From Paracoccaceae bacterium (GTDB taxonomy: Bacteria; Pseudomonadota; Alphaproteobacteria; Rhodobacterales; Rhodobacteraceae): a DNA stretch of 13,759 nt. Of this stretch, positions 7,202-13,430 are shown piece by piece. Each line of letters begins with the position of its first letter. Within the stretch, counting starts at the first letter, position 1. Location of the stretch: positions 1 through 13,759 of the forward strand of contig SKMI01000208.1 in assembly GCA_007121115.1 (NCBI GenBank). Direction: 5' to 3'. The notes beneath the pieces are model-generated. The model was not told the DNA's origin. It was given only the letters and a program-made list of their open reading frames with translations, and searched no databases. The position numbers and the translations under genes were made by a program.

Positions 7202-8494
7202 ATGGCGCTGGACGGAAACGGCGGGATTGCGGCCTATGACGCGCCCGAAAAGGACCTGTACGAACTGGGCGAAATGCCCCCGCTCGGCCATGTGCCGAAG
7301 CAGATGTATGCCTGGGCGATCCGGCGCGAACGCCACGGTGAACCCGACACCGCGATGCAGGTCGAGGTCGTGGACACCTGGGAACTCGACAGCCACGAGG
7401 TGCTGGTCCTGGTGATGGCCGCGGGCGTCAACTACAACGGCGTCTGGGCGTCGCTTGGCGTGCCGATCTCGCCCTTCGATGTGCACAAGGCCCCCTATCA
7501 CATCGCCGGGTCCGATGCGGCGGGCATCGTCTGGGCCGTGGGCGACAAGGTCAAGCGCTGGAAGGTCGGCGACGAGGTGGTCATCCACTGCAATCAGGAT
7601 GACGGCGACGACGAACACTGCAACGGCGGCGACCCCATGTATTCGCCCAGCCAGCGCATCTGGGGCTACGAAACCCATGACGGCAGCTTCGCGCAGTTCT
7701 GCCGCGCGCAGGCGCAGCAATTGATGCCGCGCCCCAAGCACCTGACCTGGGAGGAATCCGCCTGCTACACGCTGACGCTGGCCACCGCCTACCGGATGCT
7801 CTTCGGCCATGAACCCCATGACCTGAAACCCGGCCAGAACGTGCTGGTCTGGGGCGCCTCGGGCGGGCTTGGCTCCTACGCCATCCAGCTCATCAACACC
7901 GCCGGGGCGAACGCGATCGGCGTGATCTCCGAGGAAGACAAGCGCGATTTCGTCATGGGACTGGGTGCCAAGGGCGTGATCAACCGCCGCGATTTCAACT
8001 GCTGGGGGCAACTGCCCACGGTCAACACGCCGGAATACAACGACTGGCTGAAGGAAGCGCGCAAGTTCGGCAAGGCGATCTGGGACGTCACCGGCAAGGG
8101 CGTGAACGTCGACATGGTCTTCGAACACCCGGGCGAGGCGACCTTCCCCGTCTCCACCCTCGTCGTCAAGAAGGGCGGCATGGTGGTGATCTGCGCCGGG
8201 ACCACCGGCTACAACTGCACCTTTGACGTGCGCTACATGTGGATGCATCAGAAGCGGTTGCAGGGCAGCCATTTCGCGCATCTGAAGCAGGCCGCCGCCG
8301 CCAACCAGCTGATGGTCGAGCGCCGCCTGGACCCCTGCATGTCCGAGGTCTTCCCCTGGGAGGAAATCCCGGCGGCACACATGAAGATGCGCCGCAACGA
8401 ACACAAGCCTGGCAACATGGCCGTGCTGGTGCAGGCCCCGCAGCCCGGTCTGCGCACCTTCGAGGACACGCTCGAGGCCAGCCGCAACCGCTAA
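7202..8494 (+). CDS. ccr: Ccr, crotonyl-CoA carboxylase/reductase
   Basis: 430 residues, the usual length for alphaproteobacterial Ccr. It is a medium-chain dehydrogenase/reductase without the zinc-binding pattern of alcohol dehydrogenases. VLVMAAGVNYNGVWASLG (about 68-85) lies in the catalytic domain, and WGASGGLGSYAIQL (217-230) is the NADPH-binding Rossmann loop. The enzyme reduces crotonyl-CoA with NADPH while fixing CO2, giving ethylmalonyl-CoA; after epimerisation this is the substrate of Ecm. The two enzymes define the ethylmalonyl-CoA pathway, used for growth on acetate and other C2 or C1 compounds. GGAGG at 7192-7196, five bases before the ATG at 7202, sets the start; the frame is open upstream to 7124 but without a ribosome site. 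A long hairpin follows 25 bases after the gene. Confidence 0.96.
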   Translation: MALDGNGGIAAYDAPEKDLYELGEMPPLGHVPKQMYAWAIRRERHGEPDTAMQVEVVDTWELDSHEVLVLVMAAGVNYNGVWASLGVPISPFDVHKAPYHIAGSDAAGIVWAVGDKVKRWKVGDEVVIHCNQDDGDDEHCNGGDPMYSPSQRIWGYETHDGSFAQFCRAQAQQLMPRPKHLTWEESACYTLTLATAYRMLFGHEPHDLKPGQNVLVWGASGGLGSYAIQLINTAGANAIGVISEEDKRDFVMGLGAKGVINRRDFNCWGQLPTVNTPEYNDWLKEARKFGKAIWDVTGKGVNVDMVFEHPGEATFPVSTLVVKKGGMVVICAGTTGYNCTFDVRYMWMHQKRLQGSHFAHLKQAAAANQLMVERRLDPCMSEVFPWEEIPAAHMKMRRNEHKPGNMAVLVQAPQPGLRTFEDTLEASRNR

Positions 8495-8512
8495 GCGCGC
8501 GGAAATCCGCTC

Positions 8513-8554
8513 GGAAACCGGGCCGCTTCGCAAGAAGCGGCCCATCGCGTTTCC
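8513..8554 (+). terminator. Candidate terminator of ccr
   Basis: A perfect ten-base stem, GGGCCGCTTC (8520-8529) with GAAGCGGCCC (8534-8543), is closed by a GCAA tetraloop. The stem can be extended by GGAAAC (8513-8518) pairing with GTTTCC (8549-8554). No long T-run follows, but the position just after ccr and the strength of the stem favour a terminator or a 3' end stabiliser. Confidence 0.6.
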
Positions 8555-8654
8555 GTGTCTCCGGGTATCAACCTTTTCTAAACCAAGCGCCGCCTAGGCT
8601 GACAGACAACGCGGAACCAAGCCGCGACTGTTCATTTTCCGCCGAGGTGTCGCC

Positions 8655-8915
8655 GTGCATCATGACTGGATGATCGAGGTTCTTGAGGATCTCAGGGCCT
8701 ATTCGCACGAAAACCGCCTGCATCGGCTGGCCGAGGAGCTTGCGGCGTTGCGGCTGGTGGCATTGACCGAGATCGCATCGGTCGACGTGACCGCCCGGAC
8801 CGCCGATTGTCCGGCACACGCGACGCCGGGCGAACAGAGGGACCGCGATTGTGCGCATCACCGCCCGCAGCGCACAATCCCGCCCCTGACCTCTCCCCCC
8901 GGTCGGGATTTCTGA
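8655..8915 (+). CDS. Small hypothetical protein
   Basis: 86 residues from a GTG at 8655, with GAGGTG (8644-8649) five bases upstream. An ATG at 8661 is in the +1 frame relative to no other gene and does not give a better start. The first 45 residues (from MHHDWMIEVLEDLRAYSHEN to about VALTEIAS) look like two amphipathic helices. The remaining 40 are rich in Pro, Arg, His and Cys with no apparent fold. I do not recognise a family with certainty and give no function. It lies between the ccr terminator and the helicase gene and has neither a signal peptide nor a membrane segment. The change in composition half-way may mean that the tail is a frame-shifted or read-through addition. Confidence 0.55.
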   Translation: MHHDWMIEVLEDLRAYSHENRLHRLAEELAALRLVALTEIASVDVTARTADCPAHATPGEQRDRDCAHHRPQRTIPPLTSPPGRDF

Positions 8916-9016
8916 CCGCCGGGGCTGTGGCCTGCCGCCTGAATCCCGCCGTTGAACATGACCGGCCGGGCAACTTCGCACTCCACCCGCCGCGCCCCTT
9001 GGGCTAGGGTCGCGGC

Positions 9017-10552
9017 ATGAACACGCCCGCGCTCGCAGAACCTCTGTCCGAAGATCAGGCCGAAGCCTGGGACCGGGTCGCTGCGGTGCTTGAAGGCGCA
9101 GGCGTCGATCTGACCGAGGCGACCACCCGCCCCCCCGCCGACGATGCCGCGCCGCAGCTTCTGGCGATTCTGGGCAAGGCCGGATCGGGCAAGACCATGC
9201 TGCTGGCGCAGCTCACCCGCGCGCTGACCGAGGCTGGGGTAGAACCCGTGAGCGGCGATTACGAGCCACGCCGCCGCCCGAATCAGCGCCGTCTGGCGAT
9301 CCTGGCGCCCACCAACAAGGCCGCCAGCGTCTTGCGCACGCGCGGCGTCCCCGCCACGACCATTCACCGGATCATCTACACCCCCGTCTATGACCCGGAA
9401 TACGAAAAGATCGCCCACTGGCTGGCCGAAAACGGCGCCCGCCCGCAGATCGAGGGGCTGAGCGAGGCCGCGCTGGACCGCGCCGCCGCCTTCTACGCCA
9501 ATGTCCCCTCCATTCCCGGCGCGCTGGCCGCTGCGGGGCTGCGCGGGTCCGATTTCATTCGCGGCTGGAAGCGGCGCGACGATCCGCTGGACATCGGCTT
9601 CGTCGATGAAAGCTCCATGCTGGATGCGCGCCAGCTTGCGGACCTGCAGGAGATCTTTTCCACGCTGATCCTGTTCGGCGACCCGGCGCAATTGCCGCCC
9701 GTGGGCGATTCGGGGGCGATGGTCTTCGACACACTGCCCGAGGGCCAGCGCGTCACGCTTTCGCGCATCCACCGGCAGGCGCGCGGCAACCCCATTCTGG
9801 ACCTGGCGCACGCGCTGGGCGACCCGGACCTCGGCTTCGAGGATTTCGAGCGCATGGTCGAGGATGCCGCCACCCGCGACGACCGCGTGGCGGTTGCCCG
9901 CGCCGTCGATGCCGGGCTGATGGCACGCTCGCCGGTGCTGGTCTGGCGCAACGCCACGCGCATCCGCCTGATCCACGCCTTTCGCGCCGCCCATGACGCG
10001 CCCGACGACGCGCTCCTGCCCGGCGAGCCGCTGATCTGCGACGGGCTGGAACTGCCGCTGAAGCACCGCAACAAGCGGCTGGACCTGGAAGCGCGCGGGC
10101 TGATCAAGGGCGCGCAGGCGATCTATCTGGGCCCCGGCAAGCGGCCCGGGTTCTCGCGCCTGCATCTGGTGGGGCTGGAGGAGCCGCAGATTTCCGTGGC
10201 CTCCATCGTCAAGATCGAACGCGCCGAGGAGGAAGAGCCCTTCATCCCCTATGCCGCCCATATGGGCGCGGCCTTCCTGCACGGTGCGGCGGTGACGATC
10301 CACAAGGCTCAAGGCTCGCAATGGCCCGAAGTGCAGGTCTTTGCCCCCGACCTGTTCGCCGCCGCCCGCGCCGGGCGGACCGAGGCCGGGATCGCGCTCT
10401 GGAAGCGGCTGGCCTATGTTGCCATCACCCGGGCCGAAGCGCGGCTGCACTGGGTGGTGCGCAACCGCCTGCGCCGCCCCACCGAGCCGCTGGGCACCGC
10501 CGATCTGCAGACCGCGCCCGCGCCCATGACCCTTTCGGCCCCGAAAGCGTGA
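9017..10552 (+). CDS. SF1B DNA helicase, RecD/Dda-like ATPase
   Basis: 511 residues with the helicase motifs in order: Q-motif-like LSEDQAEAWDRV (9-20), Walker A GKAGSGKT (53-60), motif Ia LAPTNKAA (96-103), motif II VDES (196-199), motif III GDPAQLPPVGDSG (221-233), motif IV with LSRIHRQ (248-254), motif V HKAQGSQW (429-436) and motif VI AITRA (469-473). The split with a late UvrD-like C-terminal domain matches RecD/Dda-type 5'-3' helicases. It lacks the long N-terminal domain of RecD2. It probably unwinds DNA in repair or replication restart; the pathway cannot be fixed from the context. The ATG at 9017 has no clear ribosome site; TAGGGT (9005-9010), a -10-like hexamer, stands six bases upstream, so a leaderless message is possible. 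The gene converges on the NusG-like gene 46 bases away. Confidence 0.85.
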   Translation: MNTPALAEPLSEDQAEAWDRVAAVLEGAGVDLTEATTRPPADDAAPQLLAILGKAGSGKTMLLAQLTRALTEAGVEPVSGDYEPRRRPNQRRLAILAPTNKAASVLRTRGVPATTIHRIIYTPVYDPEYEKIAHWLAENGARPQIEGLSEAALDRAAAFYANVPSIPGALAAAGLRGSDFIRGWKRRDDPLDIGFVDESSMLDARQLADLQEIFSTLILFGDPAQLPPVGDSGAMVFDTLPEGQRVTLSRIHRQARGNPILDLAHALGDPDLGFEDFERMVEDAATRDDRVAVARAVDAGLMARSPVLVWRNATRIRLIHAFRAAHDAPDDALLPGEPLICDGLELPLKHRNKRLDLEARGLIKGAQAIYLGPGKRPGFSRLHLVGLEEPQISVASIVKIERAEEEEPFIPYAAHMGAAFLHGAAVTIHKAQGSQWPEVQVFAPDLFAAARAGRTEAGIALWKRLAYVAITRAEARLHWVVRNRLRRPTEPLGTADLQTAPAPMTLSAPKA

Positions 10553-10598
10553 CGGCAATGATAACCGCATCCGAGGACCGGCGCGCGAGAACGCAACG

Positions 10599-11111
10599 TC
10601 AGGCTGGGCGCAAGTCGTCGGGGCTGACCACAACGCGGGTCTTCGCGCCCATCAGCTCCATCAGGACGTAGACGCGACTTTCCGGGGCGATGCGCTCGAC
10701 CGTTGCGGCGAAATTCGCGAATGGCCCGCGGGTCAGCAACACCGCGTCGCCCGGTTCGAATTGCTCCGGCGGCAACAGTTTACCCTCGTCATCGCAGCGC
10801 AGCATCAGCGCGCTGACCAGATCAGGCGGCACCGGGGTCGGCTCGGCGCCCAGGGTGACCAGCCGGGTGATGCCATAGGTCGAATTGACCGCACGCCAGC
10901 CACCCCGGAGCCGGTCAAGACCGACGAAGATGTAACCCGGAAACAGCGGGCGCAATTGCGTGACGAACTTGCCACGGACGCGCCTTGTGTCTTCCTGCAA
11001 TGGCAGGAAGGTCTCGAACCCCTGGCGGATCAGGTTTCGATTGGCAATCTTGTGGCTGTTCGGCTTCAACTGCGCCAGAAACCAGGTGGCGCTGCGGTCG
11101 TCGTCACTCAT
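10599..11111 (-). CDS. NusG paralog, RfaH-like transcription antitermination factor
   Basis: 170 residues. The NusG N-terminal (NGN) domain covers about residues 8-105 and shows WFLAQLKPNSHKIANRNL and RPLFPGYIFVGLD. A KOW domain is at about 118-170 (FEPGDAVLLTRGPFANFAATVERI). NGN binds RNA polymerase; KOW contacts ribosome or Rho in NusG. Genuine NusG is normally next to secE and the ribosomal L11 genes, whereas here the gene stands divergent from an EPS cluster. This position is typical of specialised paralogs (RfaH, LoaP, UpxY) that help polymerase read through long polysaccharide operons. GGGG four bases before the ATG at 11111 is a weak ribosome site. Which operon it acts on is inference, though two ops-like sequences occur in the adjacent intergenic region. 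Confidence 0.85.
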   Translation of the reverse strand: MSDDDRSATWFLAQLKPNSHKIANRNLIRQGFETFLPLQEDTRRVRGKFVTQLRPLFPGYIFVGLDRLRGGWRAVNSTYGITRLVTLGAEPTPVPPDLVSALMLRCDDEGKLLPPEQFEPGDAVLLTRGPFANFAATVERIAPESRVYVLMELMGAKTRVVVSPDDLRPA

Positions 11112-11240
11112 GTTTCCCCGTTCGGTTGCTGCGGCAAGATGCGCTCAAACGCAAGCGAACTCAAGGCGCACGCGCAGCGATACGCTTGCATGGGGTGCGG
11201 TCACGCCTTGCACGCGTGATGCGGTGCACAAGGGGCCATG

Positions 11241-11307
11241 GATCCGCACTCCGGGCGGGCACCGGGATTTGTGGCGCGGCGCGGATGGAGCCGCGCGGAG
11301 TCGGATC
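11241..11307. repeat. Imperfect nested inverted repeat
   Basis: GATCCGCACTCCG (11241-11253) pairs with CGGAGTCGGATC (11296-11307) with one bulged C. Inside it CGCGGC (11275-11280) pairs with GCCGCG (11290-11295). The whole could fold as a 67-base branched hairpin in RNA from either strand. No T-run follows on either side. It may be part of a leader or a small RNA; nothing here decides between these. Confidence 0.35.
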
Positions 11308-11376
11308 GCTGCCCGTGCCGATGCCGCTTGCTCTTCTTCGCAGGTGCAGAAATTCTTCTTGCGAGCGGGGCGCGCG

Positions 11377-11388
11377 GGCGATAGCGTA
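11377..11388 (+). promoter_or_regulatory. ops/JUMPstart-like sequence 1
   Basis: GGCGATAGCGTA matches the E. coli ops element start GGCGGTAGCGTG at 10 of 12 positions. ops in the non-template strand pauses polymerase and recruits RfaH. It is on the strand of the EPS genes, 227 bases before the regulator. Whether alphaproteobacterial paralogs use the same sequence is not known to me. Confidence 0.3.
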
Positions 11389-11478
11389 GCGATTGCGCAT
11401 GCGCTTTGAAGTGCCTCATTGCGCGGCAACGCACGGCAAGATGCGTTAACCTTTATCCCATATCGTGAAGTTTCCCGC

Positions 11479-11507
11479 TTGCATGCCCGGGGTCGGGTAT
11501 GTATCGC
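11479..11507 (+). promoter_or_regulatory. Weak candidate promoter of the EPS regulator
   Basis: TTGCAT (11479-11484), a 17-base spacer and TATCGC (11502-11507) are possible -35 and -10 hexamers, each matching the consensus at only three of six positions. The -10 overlaps the 20-bp inverted repeat that follows, which would suit repression. A transcript from here would include the second ops-like sequence but not the first. Confidence 0.22.
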
Positions 11508-11522
11508 TCAAAAGTGAGCGAT
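11503..11522. promoter_or_regulatory. 20-bp inverted repeat, candidate operator
   Basis: ATCGCTCA (11503-11510) and TGAGCGAT (11515-11522) are perfect inverted arms around AAAG. The element is 92 bases upstream of the EPS regulator start. Arms of eight bases with a four-base centre suit a dimeric winged-helix repressor, and autoregulation by the downstream protein is the simplest idea, but this is inference. Confidence 0.42.
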
Positions 11523-11584
11523 CATGTCGATGGCATTTCACATCGCGATACCGGCACACCCCAGGCGCCCCTCGGCAGTCCTGG

Positions 11585-11596
11585 TGCGGTAGCCTG
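11585..11596 (+). promoter_or_regulatory. ops/JUMPstart-like sequence 2
   Basis: TGCGGTAGCCTG matches GGCGGTAGCGTG at 10 of 12 positions and keeps the core GCGGTAG followed by CNT. It lies 18 bases before the ATG of the EPS regulator, on the coding strand, so it would be in the untranslated leader, the place where ops elements act in RfaH-controlled operons. Confidence 0.38.
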
Positions 11597-11614
11597 AGAA
11601 GAACCCCGTCACCC

Positions 11615-11995
11615 ATGAGCACCCAGCGAAGCGCGCTGCGCGAGGATGTGAAGTTCCGCATCCTGCGCCTGCTCCATGACAATCCCGAGATGAGCCAGCG
11701 CGAGCTTGCCCGGGAAGTCGGGGTGAGCACCGGCGGCGTTCATTACGTCCTTGGCGCGCTTGTCGAAAAAGGCATGCTGAAGCTTGGCAATTTCACCGCC
11801 GCGAAGGACAAGCGGCGCTATGCCTATGTGCTGACGCCGCACGGGATTGCCGAGCGGGCCCGGCTCACCCGCAGCTTCATGCTGCGCAAGATGGCGGAAT
11901 ACGAAGCGCTGAAGGCCGAGATCGAAGAGGTCGGGGCTGATCTTTCCGAACAGGATATGGTCGAGATCCGTGCGCGGTTGAAGGCGGAGAATTGA
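11615..11995 (+). CDS. MarR-like EPS-associated transcriptional regulator
   Basis: 126 residues. A winged helix-turn-helix lies at about 13-75: RILRLLHDNPEMSQRELARE, then GVSTGGVHYVLGALVEKGMLKLGNF and the wing KDKRRYAYVLTPHGIAERARLT. A helical tail (FMLRKMAEYEALKAEIEEV) probably forms a dimerising coiled coil. The SQREL-GVS-EKG and LTPHGI-LT blocks, together with the MAEYEALKAEIEE tail, match the EPS-associated MarR-type family found at the head of exopolysaccharide clusters. The frame is open from 11465, but the ATG at 11615 starts exactly where family homology begins; GAGAAG about 13 bases upstream is a weak ribosome site. It is co-directional with ugd and probably controls the cluster. The ligand is unknown. 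Confidence 0.85.
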   Translation: MSTQRSALREDVKFRILRLLHDNPEMSQRELAREVGVSTGGVHYVLGALVEKGMLKLGNFTAAKDKRRYAYVLTPHGIAERARLTRSFMLRKMAEYEALKAEIEEVGADLSEQDMVEIRARLKAEN

Positions 11996-12043
11996 GCCGC
12001 GTTGGCTTTCAGAGCCGGGACGGCGTGCCGGGGCGAACGCGGC
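11996..12043 (+). repeat. Nested inverted repeat between EPS regulator and ugd
   Basis: GCCGCGTT (11996-12003) pairs perfectly with AACGCGGC (12036-12043). Inside, GGCT (12004-12007) pairs with AGCC (12013-12016), and CGGC (12021-12024) with GCCG (12027-12030). In RNA this gives a three-way junction beginning on the base right after the regulator's stop codon. No T-run follows. It may attenuate, terminate or process the message before ugd. Confidence 0.42.
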
Positions 12044-12083
12044 TGCTCCTCGGTTCGGTGATTTCAAACATGGGTGTTGAACG

Positions 12084-13430
12084 ATGAAGATTGCGATGAT
12101 CGGCACGGGCTATGTCGGCCTGGTCTCGGGCGTCTGCTTTTCCGATTTCGGCCATGACGTGGTCTGTGTCGACAAGCTGCCCGAAAAGGTCGCGCGGCTG
12201 GAACGCGGCGAGGTGCCGATCTACGAGCCGGGGCTCGATGCCGTACTGGCGCGCAATGTCGAGGCCGGGCGGCTGCGCTTCACCACCGATCTGGCCGAGG
12301 CGGTGGACGGCGCCGATGCGGTGTTCATCGCCGTCGGCACGCCCACGCGGCGCGGGGACGGGCATGCCGATCTGACCTATGTGATGGGCGCCGCCGCGGA
12401 TATTGCCCGTGCGCTGACCGGGTATGCGGTGGTTGTGACCAAATCCACCGTACCCGTGGGCACCAACCGCAAGGTCGCCGAGGTGCTCCGCGTCACGCGC
12501 CCGGATGCCGATTTCGACGTGGCCTCCAACCCCGAATTCCTGCGCGAGGGGGCGGCGATCGACGATTTCATGAAGCCCGACCGCGTGGTGGTCGGCGTGG
12601 AAAGCGACCGGGCCCGCGAAGTCATGGGGGATATCTACCGTCCGCTGTTCCTGCGCGATTTCCCCATCGTCTACACCGATCTGGAATCGGCCGAGATGAT
12701 CAAATACGCCGCGAATGCGTTTCTGGCGACGAAGATCAGCTTCATCAACGAGATCGCGGCGCTGTGCGAGCGTGTCGGCGCGGATGTGAAATCCGTCGCC
12801 CGCGGCATGGGGCTCGACGGGCGTATAGGCAACAAGTTCCTGCATGCGGGGCCGGGATATGGCGGGTCGTGCTTTCCCAAGGACACCACCGCGCTGGCGC
12901 GGATCGGGCAGGAGCACGGAGTGCCGCAGCGGATCACCGAGACGGTGATCACCGTGAACGATGCGACCAAGCGACGGATGATCGACAAGGTGCTGGATCT
13001 GTGCGGCGGGTCGGTCAACGGCAAGACCATCGCGGTGCTGGGCGTGACCTTCAAGCCCGAGACCGACGACATGCGCGAGGCGCCCAGCTTGACGATCATC
13101 CCGGCGCTGGTGGGCAGCGGTGCGCAGGTTCGCGTGGTCGATCCCCATGGCCGCCGCGAGGGCGAGGCGCTGCTGCCCCGCGTCGACTGGCGCGAGGATC
13201 CCTATGCCGCCGCCGAAGGCGCGGATTGCCTGCTGATTCTGACCGCGTGGAACCAGTTCCGCGCGCTCGACCTCAAGCGCCTTGCGGCGGCAATGGCGAC
13301 CCCGGTGATGGCGGATCTGCGCAACATCTACGATCCTGATGCTGCTGCTGCGGCGGGTTTCGTGGCGTATCGCTCGGTTGGGCGGCCGACAGTGCCGGGC
13401 CTGACTGCAGCGCCCGCGGCGGCTGAATAA
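12084..13430 (+). CDS. ugd: UDP-glucose 6-dehydrogenase
   Basis: 448 residues, a normal length. GTGYVGLVSG (residues 7-16) is the NAD-binding loop, FIAVGTPT (81-88) and STVPVGT (121-127) belong to the first Rossmann domain, SNPEFLREG (148-156) contacts the substrate, and the catalytic cysteine is Cys263 in GPGYGGSCFPKD. LGVTFKPETDDMREAPS marks the C-terminal Rossmann domain. The enzyme oxidises UDP-glucose twice to UDP-glucuronate in the cytoplasm, a precursor for acidic polysaccharides. The ATG at 12084 is within ATGA, overlapping the end of a five-codon open frame that starts at 12070; no strong ribosome site is visible. The next gene, an epimerase, would use the product UDP-glucuronate. 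Confidence 0.96.
   Translation: MKIAMIGTGYVGLVSGVCFSDFGHDVVCVDKLPEKVARLERGEVPIYEPGLDAVLARNVEAGRLRFTTDLAEAVDGADAVFIAVGTPTRRGDGHADLTYVMGAAADIARALTGYAVVVTKSTVPVGTNRKVAEVLRVTRPDADFDVASNPEFLREGAAIDDFMKPDRVVVGVESDRAREVMGDIYRPLFLRDFPIVYTDLESAEMIKYAANAFLATKISFINEIAALCERVGADVKSVARGMGLDGRIGNKFLHAGPGYGGSCFPKDTTALARIGQEHGVPQRITETVITVNDATKRRMIDKVLDLCGGSVNGKTIAVLGVTFKPETDDMREAPSLTIIPALVGSGAQVRVVDPHGRREGEALLPRVDWREDPYAAAEGADCLLILTAWNQFRALDLKRLAAAMATPVMADLRNIYDPDAAAAAGFVAYRSVGRPTVPGLTAAPAAAE

Larger units (their letters stand above)
11112..11614. other. Long intergenic region of the EPS locus
   Basis: 503 bases separate the start codons of the NusG-like gene and the EPS regulator. I see no convincing protein gene: the open frames on both strands lack ribosome sites and recognisable motifs. 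It holds an imperfect inverted repeat (11241-11307), two ops-like sequences (11377-11388 and 11585-11596), a 20-bp inverted repeat (11503-11522) and a 12-bp direct repeat (11132-11143 and 11434-11445). The promoters of both divergent genes should be here. Confidence 0.6.

Noticed and set aside
7163..8545. 460-codon minus strand open frame opposite ccr
   Set aside because: ccr is certain on the plus strand; the antisense translation is His/Asp/Val-rich without domains.
10532..10547. CTTTCGG-CC-CCGAAAG hairpin at the end of the helicase gene
   Set aside because: It lies within the last codons, has a short stem and no T-run; not enough for a terminator call.
8858..10633. 591-codon minus strand open frame opposite the helicase gene
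   Set aside because: The plus strand has all the helicase motifs; the antisense protein is compositionally typical of a mirror frame in GC-rich DNA.
11145..11434. Several 77-94 codon open frames in the EPS intergenic region
   Set aside because: They overlap one another in different frames, lack ribosome sites and are basic Arg/Ala/Cys-rich; no evidence for a gene.
11445..11451. GTTAACC as a CtrA half-site
   Set aside because: The second TTAA at the required spacing is missing, so this is at most a half-site.
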